A DNA stretch of 24,650 nucleotides from Plantago elongata. Its lineage: Eukaryota; Streptophyta; Magnoliopsida; Lamiales; Plantaginaceae. The DNA lies in the NCBI GenBank assembly GCA_036897095.1, contig JAYMSP010002385.1, positions 1 through 24,650 on the forward strand, read 5' to 3'. The notes under the pieces were generated by a model. The model was not told where the DNA came from and made no database searches. It was given only the letters and a program-made list of their open reading frames with translations. Position numbers and translations under genes: made by a program. Positions 1-8,197 of this stretch are shown in pieces (position 1 is the first letter of the stretch; every line of letters begins with the position of its first letter).

Positions 1-153
1 GTCTTTTGTAATATTTATTAAAAACAATACTTGTAACGGTTGATTTTGGATGTTTTGCACGTTTATAATTTTTTTTTTACTTAATATTGTGTATGATGTT
101 AGGCCTCGTTTATTTTTTTGCACAGGGCCCCTCAATTCTCGAAGACGGCCCTG
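1..153 (-). mobile_element. hAT-like transposon terminus (element extends left out of the window)
   Basis: Read on the minus strand from 153 the sequence begins CAGGGCCGTCTTC and continues through GAGGGGCCCTGTGC, an A-run and AACGAGGCC. About 140 bp of it match, at roughly 85% by eye, the sequence starting at 24365 on the plus strand. A CAGGG-type terminus of this style is typical of plant hAT (Tip100/Ac-like) elements. Only one end lies in the window, so the 8-bp target duplication cannot be checked and no transposase is visible. The end abuts copia integrase sequence directly, so the hAT probably inserted into the copia element. The family name is an inference from terminus style. Confidence 0.6.
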
Positions 154-1484
154 GTGAAGAGAACCACTACTCCTCTAGAATTAATCCACAACGACTTGTG
201 TGATTTGAAGTTTGTGCAAACTAGATGAGGGAATAAGTACTTTGTTACTTTTGTTGATGATTGCACAAGGTATTGTTATGTTTATTTACTTAGAAGTAAA
301 GATGAAACTTTACAAGCATTTAAACATTACAAGACTGAAGTTGAGAACCAACTTATTACTCAAATTATGGTAATTATAGGGGTGGAGAGTATGGAGCACC
401 ATTTGAAGAATATTGCTCTCAGTTTGGCATCATTCATCAAACTACTGCACCTTACTCACCCCAATCTAATGGTGTTGCTAAAAACCACACTCTCAGGGAG
501 ATGATAAATGCACTATTACTTGATTCTGGTTGACCCCATAATTTGTGGGGGGAGACTATTCTCACGGCTACTAGTATTCTTAACAGAATACCCCGGAAAA
601 ATAGTAATGTTACTCCATATGAACTATGGAAGAGTCACAAACCATCATACAAACACTTGAAAGTGTGAGGTTGCTTGGCTAAGGTAGAGGTACCTAAACC
701 AAAGAAAGTCAAAATCGGACCCAAGATAGTGGATTGTACATTTATAGGATATGCAAATAACATTAGTGCTTATCGCTTCTTATTGCATAAGTCATTGATA
801 CCAGATATCCATGAGGCTACAGTCATTGAATCAAGGAATGTGAATTTCTTTGAAGACGTTTTTCCTAGGAAGTAAAAGAAAGAAGTAGTCTCTCGTAAAC
901 GAGATTATGAAACCGCAATAGGCTCAAATGTGGGGGTACCTGAACCAACTGGCTCTACCCCAGAACTTGAAGGTCCACCTCCTCCTGAGAATGTTGTTGA
1001 ATCTGGAGGTTCATCTTCTCCCGAGAAGGTTGCAGAACCTGAAGGTTCACCTCCTCCAGAGAATGTAACTCCTGAAGTTACACTTCCAGATGCTGAAAGC
1101 CCACATCAATAGAATGTTAAGGTTCCTGATGTCGGCCCAAGGAGGAGTAAGAGGGCAAGGACTGAGAAGGATTTTGGTCATGGTTTTCTCATAGTGGAAA
1201 ACGAAACAAAGACAATCCAAGAGGTGATGTCCAACCCTGATGCAACTCTTTGGAAAGAAGCCATTGAGGGTGAAATGGAATCCATACTGAATAATCATAC
1301 TTGGGAATTAGTTGATCTTCCTCCGGAAAATAAACCTCTGAATGACAAGTGGATACTCAAATGCAAGTATAAAGTAAATGAAATCATTAATAAATACAAG
1401 ACTCGTCTAATGGTCAAGCGCTACAGGAAGAAGGAGGGCTTTGATCATGTTGATACATACTCTCCTGTGTCAAAACTAATTTAG
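154..1484 (+). pseudogene. Ty1/copia retrotransposon fragment: integrase to N-terminal reverse transcriptase, decayed
   Basis: Conceptual translation gives a copia pol fragment. The integrase core begins near 166 (ELIHNDLCDLKF, then KYFVTFVDDCTRYC) and continues to GIIHQTTAPYSPQSNG near 430-475. An integrase C-terminal part (ESRNVNFFEDVFP) ends at 875. A Pro/Glu-rich linker with three imperfect PPPEN-type repeats follows (about 940-1110), and then the start of an RVT_2 domain (LWKEAIEGEMESI to DTYSPVSKLI) that breaks off at 1484, well before any YxDD motif. It is non-functional. In-frame stops lie at 226, 531, 666, 873, 1110 and 1482. A small deletion near 375-385 removes the second catalytic Asp region and changes frame, and the catalytic Glu after QSNGVA is lost. 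Gag, protease, the rest of RT, RNase H and LTRs are absent. The left side is cut by a hAT-like end. The right side ends about 150 bp before the TATA box of the NPF gene at 1734. Confidence 0.9.
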
Positions 1485-1636
1485 TCAGAAATGGAGCATC
1501 TAATCTAAGCCAAAGTGTGATGAAATACGCAATAATCTATTAATTGACCCCACTGAACTACTATCTACGAAATTCACCACACTTGGAACAGTCAACAGTC
1601 CAAGACTGCACTTACAGTTCCAGGAAAAAGGAACAC

Positions 1637-1644
1637 TATAAATA
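1637..1644 (+). promoter_or_regulatory. TATA box of NPF gene A
   Basis: TATAAATA lies 97 nt upstream of the ATG at 1734, the same spacing as in the paralogue at 14020. Transcription would start near 1665-1675. That would leave the in-frame ATG at 1653 outside the mRNA and supports 1734 as the start codon. Confidence 0.65.
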
Positions 1645-1733
1645 GTTGCAAAATGTCTCACAAATTTTCAAACCACAATTCCTTCTCATCATTCTCTCCC
1701 TCTCCTCTAACAACACCAATACAAACTCAGAAA

Positions 1734-3791
1734 ATGACTGTCATTACAACAACAATCGGAGATGAAATCTCTACTCCCCTTATCCAAGACGAACTCGTTC
1801 CCTGCTCCGTCGATTACAAAAACCGCCCTTCTGTCCGGTCCAAATCCGGTTGCTGGAAATCATCTGCCTTCATCATAGGTACTTCACTAATCAATAAGTA
1901 CTTCATACCTGTTTTATTCAAGGTGCATTTTGATTAATTGCATTTGTATGATGAATTTGTTTAGGTGTTGGAGTTGCGGAGAGATTTGCCTACTACGGTA
2001 TAAGTTCGAATTTAGTGAGCTATCTGACCAGTTCGTTAGGCCAATCCACTGCTGCTGCCGCTTCTCTGCTGAATGCTTGGTATGGAACGGCATCACTTTT
2101 GCCGATCCTCGGTGCCTTAGTGGCCGACTCTTTCTCTGCTCGATACAGGACAATCATCGTTGCTTGCGTGCTCTACATTACGGTATGTTTAAGTTCTAAT
2201 TAAGTAATTATTAGTCCAAAATTGGATACCATTTATTCCATTGGAATTTAAGAGATTATTAATCAAGTTCTGTTTTTGATTCTTAATTAAAACAGGGATT
2301 GGTCTGCTTGTCTCTATCAGCATCATTCAATTCCTTCAACTCTTCCAACTGCAAGAACAATGCAAACAACACCAACTGTTCTACTTCTTCACCTGATCAG
2401 CTACAAGTTCTGTTCTTCTTCTTCTCCCTCTACTTGGTCGCATTAGCACAAGGAGGCCATACGCCTTGCGTTCAAGCTTTCGGGGCTGACCAGTTCGATG
2501 AGGAAGATACAAAGGAGTGCAAGGCCAAAAGTTCATTCTTCAATTGGTGGTATTGTTTCTCTTCCGGAGGTATCTTGGTGCCTCTTTTGTGTCTCACCTA
2601 CATTCAAGAGAATCTTGGTTGGGAACTCGGATTCGGAATCCCAGCTGTCGTAATGTGCTTGACATTGATTGTGTTCTTGTCTGGAACTCCAACTTATCGG
2701 TTTCATGTAAACAAAGATGGAAGGAACCCGTTCGTGAGAATTCTACGAGTTTTTGTTAAAGCTCTTAAGAATTGGCGAGTTGAGACCGTTGAGCAATCTG
2801 TTGATGAGGAAGCTTGTGCAATTCTTCCGAAGGAAAAAACTCTATTTATGTAAGTTCTTATACATATGATCACTCTGCTATCCTTTTCGCTACACGAATG
2901 CTAAATACTAGACATACATTTTGAAACTTATGTACTTATGGATGTTTTCTTTTGGTTTCCAATAGGTTTCTTGACAAGGCATTGATTGCACACGATGGTT
3001 CACTAGAAGACGGCAAATTCTGCAGCATTGTTGATGTTGAAGACGCCAAGTCAATTCTTAGGCTAGTCCCAATCTGGTGCACAGTTTTAGGATATTCCGT
3101 TGTATACGCACAGCCTTCAACTCTCTTCACTAAACAAGCCGCTACAATGGATCGTCACGTAAACTCATTCCAAATCCCAGCTGCTTCACTTCAACAATAC
3201 TACATCACCGTTTCCCTGATCATCTGCATCCCAATCTACGACCGTGTTTTTGTTCCAATAGCCAGAGCAATCACCAAGAAGCCTGCCGGGATAACAATGC
3301 TCCAAAGAATCGGAATTGGGCTGTTCTTATCCCTAATTTCCATTGTCTACGCTGCTATTATCGAAAGAAAACGTCTTGCCACGGCAATGAAATACGGCCT
3401 AACTGACATGCCGAATGAAATGGTTCCAATGAGCGCATTGTGGCTTGCACCGCAATATGTTCTGTCTGGTGTATCAGATGTGTTCACGATGATTGGTCTT
3501 CAAGAATTCTTCTATGATCAAATCCCTTGCGATTTGAAGAGTATCGGCCTAGCAATGTACCTGAGTATACTTGGTGTTGGTAGCTTCTTGAGCAGTTTTC
3601 TGGTATCATTCATCCAGAATGTGAGTTCACAAAATGGTGAAGATGGTTGGTTTGCAGATAACTTGAACCGAGCACATCTGGATTACTTCTACTGGTTATT
3701 GTCAGGGATAAGTGCATTTGGATTTGTTGCATATATTTGCTTTGCCAAGTCTTATGTGTACAGGAGAAGAACTCTGCCTGAAGACTTTTAG
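1734..3791 (+). CDS. NPF5: NPF gene A: NRT1/PTR family (NPF5-type) transporter, 4 exons, 580 aa
   Basis: Exons are 1734-1878, 1965-2182, 2296-2849 and 2966-3791 (TAG stop). All introns are GT-AG and the joined frame is open for 580 codons, normal for NPF proteins. The family comprises 12-TM major-facilitator/POT proteins moving nitrate, peptides or hormones; NPF5.11, 5.12 and 5.16 of Arabidopsis act at the tonoplast. Visible marks are [19 protein letters not shown] before TM1, [14 protein letters not shown] in TM1, [10 protein letters not shown] after TM4 (residues 183-192), FFNWWY (202-207), [11 protein letters not shown], a hydrophilic central loop (about 254-335), and [15 protein letters not shown] in TM10 (477-491). 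An acidic di-leucine-type motif, DEISTPLI (10-17), suggests tonoplast sorting. The first Glu of ExxER is Gly51 and the TM4-region Lys is Thr177. The start at 1734 matches the paralogues; an ATG at 1653 would add 27 unconserved residues. Subfamily NPF5 is confident, the exact orthologue and substrate are not. Confidence 0.93.
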
Positions 3792-3802
3792 GATCATTCA
3801 CC

Positions 3803-3824
3803 TGCCATGTTAAATATGATGGCA
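3803..3824 (+). other. Short inverted repeat just after the stop codon of gene A
   Basis: TGCCAT (3803-3808) and ATGGCA (3819-3824) can pair over a 10-nt loop, starting 11 nt after the stop. The flanks CACC before and GAGTG after recur at the same place behind gene B, and a related hairpin follows gene C. It would lie in the 3' UTR. Function is unknown. Confidence 0.5.
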
Positions 3825-4249
3825 AGAGTGAAATATCATTCATTCATTTTTGTGTTTCATGAAGTCGTGTACAAGCTAGTGAGCCATTGTTATTTTAGTA
3901 TGCTCATTATCCTTGTTTTCATAAAAGATGGCATTCATGTAAATTATATATTCATTGAATAGATGATGAAGCGCTGTTTAGTTGGTAATATGTTTCACTT
4001 CTAATTAAAATATTGGGGTTCAAATTACCCTTTAGTTATTTTTAAAATATATATATGTTTGTTGAATTCCAACTTCGAAATAATCAAATTTGTATACAGA
4101 TATTCTAAGTCGTTGCACTTGAAATCCTTGTTGACATGTCCCGTCTTTGTTGTGAACCTGGTCGTTCCTCAAATATTATTACTTTTGACAGTGATAAGTG
4201 GATGCATGGTGAAAACAAGTGTACACTCCAAATAAGTTATTTGATATAC
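3825..4249. other. 3' flank of gene A; probable polyadenylation region
   Basis: No gene is visible. The 19 nt at 3929-3947 (TGGCATTCATGTAAATTAT), 138 nt after the stop, recur with one mismatch at 16455-16473 behind gene B, 125 nt after its stop. The core TGTAAA resembles plant far-upstream poly(A) elements, so 3' end formation soon after about 3950 is likely but inferred. The rest is AT-rich sequence without recognisable structure. Confidence 0.5.
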
Positions 4250-4346
4250 CAAATAGAATTATAAGTAAATTAAAACTTTTTAATATTAATATTTAAAAGT
4301 AATATTGAATTAAACTTATTTATTATATCTAGCTATACATAGTATG

Positions 4347-4378
<32 letters not shown>

Positions 4379-4426
4379 TGTATGTATGAGATTGATGAAT
4401 GAGTAGATGTAGGAAAAATAGTTCTT
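4250..4426 (+). repeat. 5' LTR of the deleted copia element
   Basis: About 75 bp at 4255-4330 align at roughly 80% with 5452-5527, including the shared string ATTGAATTAAACTT. Homology resumes after an expanded microsatellite with AGATTGATGA (4389-4398) and continues to about 4424. The TG start is mutated and the end is approximate. Confidence 0.65.
4349..4388 (+). repeat. (TATG)n microsatellite, 10 perfect units
   Basis: Ten perfect TATG units follow a slightly imperfect start at 4343. They sit inside the 5' LTR exactly where the 3' LTR carries a (GA)n run. Confidence 0.95.
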
Positions 4427-4429
4427 TTA

Positions 4430-4442
4430 TGGTATCGAAGCC
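4430..4442 (+). other. Primer-binding-site-like sequence of the copia element
   Basis: TGGTATCGAAGCC lies immediately inside the left LTR. Plant copia elements generally use a TGGTATCAGAGC-type site complementary to initiator tRNA-Met, and the match here is close but imperfect. Confidence 0.6.
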
Positions 4443-5447
4443 ATGTAAGTCTCCAACGGGCATTGGTTATGTCTCTTCTGATCGAACAACCCACATTTTC
4501 GATCCCCTTTCGTGTTTGAACAGTTTTCTTCAATATGTCGAACTTTCTTCTATCCTCCTGCAATTGTCTGCAATCGTTGTTCTCCTGTCCAGCGATCACA
4601 CCAGCATGTTCGATCTTCATCGACCGCCTCTGCAATTGCTCGCGATCGTCGATCGCTCTGTTGTCCGACGGACAATACTCCGGCCAAGTCTTCTTTCTTT
4701 TGATTACGCTTGAATTTATCTTCTTCTTATGCAGTTGAGTTGTTTCTTCTCCTGCAGTCTACTGCTGCGTTTTCTCCACGCGTCATCGATTTCCTCGAGC
4801 AACTATCTCCATTGCGTTATGAGATCAGATTAAGCTCCTGAAGTCTTACATATTGATCAAAAGGGTTCTCCTCATCCCTAGATCAACCTGACGCGCCACC
4901 AGGCCATCCCACACACCTTCCCAGTCCGAAGCTCCTTTTGTGGTTAAAGTTTGAGAGTTTTTTGTTCCATCTTCAGTCATTCGAGCTAGTTGTCAGAAGT
5001 TCTTGCTCCGTTGTATCTTGGACTATTATGGTCACATGTTGACCCCTCTCTGCCTACTCAGAACTATCTCTATGTGATCACTTATTGATCCTTCTTTTTC
5101 CACCTCTGTGTGGTCTTATATTCTCTCCTATTTTTGATGTCTCTCTATGTCTTCTCTGTGTGAACTTCTTCCACCCGACTTTTGCAGACTCGAGCACCTC
5201 ATTGGAGTAGGGTACAATATTTGGGTCCTCGTTGCCCATAACCAATTGCCCATAGTATAGTCCATCTTTCGGCCATACATTTTGCCTCGCCTGCTCTCGT
5301 ACAACATCAACGTAGAACGTCATTGATGAAATTTGTTGATTCTTACATATGAGTCGATTTTTCACCAAAGGACTACCACAAGTATTGTTTGACGTTTTTC
5401 AGGACATTCTCAGGATTCATTAAACTCCCGTTTTGACTGAGGGGGAG

Positions 5448-5531
5448 TGTTAGAAGTACAAGTAGATTAGGACTCCTTAATGTTAATATTTAGAAATATT
5501 ATTGAATTAAACTTTCTTATTATATCGAGAG

Positions 5532-5590
<59 letters not shown>

Positions 5591-5617
5591 ATGAAAAGAG
5601 GTGAGGAAAATAGTGAT
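5448..5617 (+). repeat. 3' LTR of the deleted copia element
   Basis: It starts TGTTAGAAGTAC directly after the polypurine tract and aligns with the 5' LTR through TATTATATC (5518-5526). Alignment resumes after a (GA)n run with ATTGATGA and GAGGAAAATAGT (to about 5615). The right boundary is approximate. Confidence 0.65.
5534..5587 (+). repeat. (GA)n microsatellite, about 27 units
   Basis: An uninterrupted GA dinucleotide run of 54 nt inside the 3' LTR, at the position occupied by (TATG)n in the 5' LTR. Confidence 0.95.
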
Positions 5618-6513
5618 TAAATGCTCTCAGGTGAATGCAGTTAATGGTCCTCCACTTTGATTTTATTCCATGATTTGAGAAGAATCGATTTTAGGGCAGT
5701 CCCTAACCTTTGAAATACTTTGTAATTAACTTATGTTAAATTGCATTTTGATCCCATAACTTTTTCTTTTGTACTTTTAAACTTCCAATACGGTTGCTAC
5801 TTTTTGGAATGTAATTCTTTGATCTTTAGAGTTTGATTTTTTCATTTTTGAAATGTGATTCAGAATATAACTAGGGGTTAAACAAATAGGAGCGATGTCA
5901 AATGTATGAATTTTTTTTATTTTTAATAATCCCCTTCACTTTTCCTATTCGTTGAATATGATGAATCGGCATGCGAACCAGAGCATTTGATTTTGAGATC
6001 GCGAGATCTTGAATGCCGTTCGCTCTGAGTAAGCCTGCTCCACATACATGATCAGCACGTACGCATGACTATAATTTCAAAATTCAAAGCTAATATACGT
6101 ACTATTCGGCAGGCCGAATGATTGATTAAGTGAGTCGTCACTAGATAGGACAAATACGTCATTAAGCAATTTCGATTCAGCAATAATTGAACTTAATAAT
6201 TTAGCAAAAAGAAAAGGTCAAGAGTATGTGCATTACGAAACTCATAAACTTATTTTATTTGGAGTGGAAATTTTCTAGAGAGAATCATCATCGGAAATAA
6301 TAGGATTAGTTTACATTTCGGTAATAGTATTAACAAATTAAGGCTTTTAATTTGCAAACGTAAGATTATGTCACTACTAGCAACTGGGCTACCTGCTAGT
6401 TTAGAGTATCATATGACAACAATTTCTTTATTCATTATGTAAAATTAAATTAATTTGAATATAAAGTTAAAAACTAAAATACCCCGAACTCTTACCTTGA
6501 CAACCGACCTTAT
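5618..6513. other. Intergenic, no gene seen
   Basis: AT-rich sequence with no coding potential, RNA gene or repeat that I can support. A small region near 5995-6030 is less AT-rich but unrecognised. Confidence 0.5.
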
Positions 6514-6644
6514 ACTATGCTTTGTGTGTAGTTGGAGTATCTCCTCCACTTTGGTCCTGGTTGGGGTCAATTGCGACTAATACTCCGAAATTTTAGCTTG
6601 ACTTCGTGTTTAGACATACTAGACTCGAGGGGTGATCATGATTA
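6514..6644 (+). repeat. 131-bp direct repeat, copy 1
   Basis: It matches 6711-6841 at a constant offset of 197 bp, with long identical runs such as GGTTGGGGTCAATTGCGACT and GACATACTAGACTCGA. It contains stops and is not recognisably coding. Its more GC-balanced composition and the G-rich sequence that follows (6842-7190) suggest a decayed transposable element of unknown class. Confidence 0.85.
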
Positions 6645-6710
6645 CTACCGAACCTTTTGTCCCTTCTGTTTGTGATACTGGTCGGTTGTCATTGTGGAAC
6701 ATCACCTTTC

Positions 6711-6841
6711 ACTATACCTTGTGTGTAGTGAGGGTATTTACTCCACTTTGGTCTTGGTTGGGGTCAATTGCGACTAATATTCCGAATTCTTGGCTCGACT
6801 TCGTGTTGAGACATACTAGACTCGAATGGTGACCAAGATTA
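6711..6841 (+). repeat. 131-bp direct repeat, copy 2
   Basis: Second copy of the 6514-6644 unit, with no indels needed in the alignment. A 66-codon open frame (6632-6832) crosses it but looks incidental because the other copy does not keep that frame. Confidence 0.85.
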
Positions 6842-7232
6842 TTTCGGAGTGTGTCACAAGTGGTTTGGAAAGTGTGAAGTGAGGTGGTTGTTGTGAGAGC
6901 GGTTTGACGATTTATTATGGGTGCCTTTTGGAGTTTGAAAAGTTAATGGTTCCGTTGATTCATGTTTATTTTGGTAATTGTGATCTTGGTCTCGGATTCG
7001 GGTTGAGAAGTTGCGGTTCCCTTGATAGTGAGATAATGGAGGTCATGGTCTACCATTAGTGTAATGCTTGATTTTGAGTTGATTATTGTATTTTGATTTG
7101 GAATAGTAGTAGAGGATGTTGATGTAATTTGGAACTTGGATCTTGAGCATTTCTTATATTTTTGTACATTTTTTGAGATATTAATATATATTTTGCCGTT
7201 TTAAAAAGAAATTAAAATCTAAAATTCTATTA
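6842..7232. other. Intergenic, probable decayed repeat, no gene
   Basis: A plus-strand G/T-rich stretch (6842-7190) unlike the AT-rich surroundings, without an open frame. It may be the tail of the same unknown element as the 131-bp repeats. Confidence 0.4.
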
Positions 7233-7380
7233 GGGGCTGATTGGCATGTCATTTGAATGGTGATTTTGGTGAAATTGTGTTTGTAATGGAATTGAAATTT
7301 GATATTTGAACTGTATTTTAGGCCAAATTATTGTTCATCAAGTCAAATTGAGGCATTTAAATGCCAGTCCAATCAGCCCC
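7233..7380. mobile_element. Tourist-like MITE, 148 bp, complete
   Basis: It begins GGGGCTGATTGG and ends with the exact reverse complement CCAATCAGCCCC. Similarity between the two arms extends imperfectly to about 28 bp. The flanking trinucleotide is TTA on both sides (7230-7232 and 7381-7383). A 3-bp TTA/TAA duplication is characteristic of PIF/Harbinger-mobilised Tourist elements. There is no coding capacity. Related copies lie at 10895-11047 and about 18024-18262. Confidence 0.85.
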
Positions 7381-7383
7381 TTA

Positions 7384-8082
7384 ATTGTTTTAAATTTGTT
7401 TTTTCGATTAGATCCATTCTTCTAGCTAGTACTCCATGACTTCATGTATTAGCTTGGCTAAATAATTACAACACATTGGGCATATATTTGTGATTTTCTT
7501 TCTTTCAAATATATATTTGCAATTTGAAATGGGACTGATTATAAATAACTTTGAGAAGTTAAACTCAACTAAGTATATTAGTGTATAACCTGTTGGTATT
7601 AATATATAGATTAAATTTCAGAACTTTTTACAAATTCAAGCTTTTGGATAAAATTGAATTATATTGTACCAAATGAACATTGGATTCCAATAGGAGTTAA
7701 CTTCAAGTTTGGAGCATGCATATCATATGTACATTAGTCTCTTTAGCTTGTTTCTTTTGTTGCATAGCAATGAAGCATATAGTGGCCATTGTATATTATC
7801 ATATATGGTCATCATCACTCATCACTACCTGATAGTTATCCTTAATTCATTACTACTATATGTTAATACTACATAACACAATCATTTAAATGTATTAAAC
7901 ATGTGTTTTTGAAGGCAACATAGTTTGTCGGAGGAAAAAGCATACTATGCAAATGGATAAAAGTTAGTATATTCAGGATAGAACCATTCTCTTTGATTAA
8001 TTGGGAACATAATTAGGATATACACCACATATTCATTACATGCCGGATTATATTTTAACTGGGTGATATTATTTATAAATTA
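7384..8082. other. Intergenic, nothing recognised
   Basis: AT-rich sequence with no open frame of interest, no RNA gene and no clear repeat. Confidence 0.5.
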
Positions 8083-8197
8083 ATTTTTAGGTGATATATT
8101 TTTAAACAGTTAAGACAACTTAAACTCCCGACCTATTAGTTGGAGGCGAAGCGTCTTACCTATTGAACTGCACTTCGTTATCATTTTCAGGTGATAT
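8083..8197 (-). mobile_element. Very short tRNA-derived retroposon (SINE-like) with 15-bp target duplication
   Basis: The direct repeats ATTTTTAGGTGATAT (8083-8097) and ATTTTCAGGTGATAT (8183-8197) lie exactly 100 bp apart and differ at one base. The 85 nt between them, read on the minus strand, resemble a tRNA. A D-arm/box A-like GCAGTTCAATAGGTAAGACGC is followed by a TCGGGAGTTTAAGTTG T-arm/box B-like segment, and the insert ends in an A-run (TTTAAAAAT). That order, with a target duplication and terminal A-run, is what LINE-mediated retroposition of a tRNA-derived RNA leaves behind. No proper acceptor stem or anticodon is recognisable, so it is not a tRNA gene. Confidence 0.65.

Larger units (their letters stand above)
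4250..5617 (+). mobile_element. Internally deleted, non-autonomous copia-type LTR element (LARD-like)
   Basis: Two diverged LTR copies flank about 1 kb. A primer-binding-site-like sequence follows the left LTR (4430-4442, GGTATCGAAGCC, close to the plant copia tRNA-Met site GGTATCAGAGCC). The right LTR is preceded by a polypurine tract (GAGGGGGAG, about 5439-5447). Just before it, about 5360-5450 translates as the degenerate C-terminus of copia pol (FFTKGLPQVLFDVF, then a TEGEC-like end). The interior at 4443-5340 has no intact coding frame, so most of gag-pol is gone. The LTRs differ at many positions, so the insertion is old. Outer boundaries are approximate and I could not fix a 5-bp target duplication. 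It is a different copia family from the fragment at 154-1484. Confidence 0.72.

Noticed and set aside
930..1112. Short Pro/Glu-rich open frame that could pass for a small secreted protein gene
   Set aside because: It is in the same frame as the flanking copia integrase and RT segments and matches the usual linker between them.
1653..1733. In-frame upstream ATG that would add 27 residues to gene A
   Set aside because: It lies 16 nt after the start of the TATA box, so probably before the transcription start. The extra residues have no counterpart in B or C.
4399..4738. Overlapping plus-strand open frames after the (TATG)n repeat
   Set aside because: They start inside the LTR, cover the primer-binding site and show no gag-like or other signature.
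5078..5368. Minus-strand 96-codon open frame
   Set aside because: It lies antisense to the interior and pol tail of a deleted copia element, and the protein has no recognisable domain.
154..5617. The two copia pieces as one element interrupted by gene A
   Set aside because: The pol fragment at 154-1484 ends in RT. The second element has its own primer site, LTRs and pol tail after gene A. Nothing ties them into one insertion, and an intact four-exon gene between them makes that unlikely.
8098..8182. Functional tRNA gene on the minus strand
   Set aside because: Box A and box B resemblance is present, but no pairing acceptor stem or credible anticodon loop exists. The flanking duplications point to retroposition.
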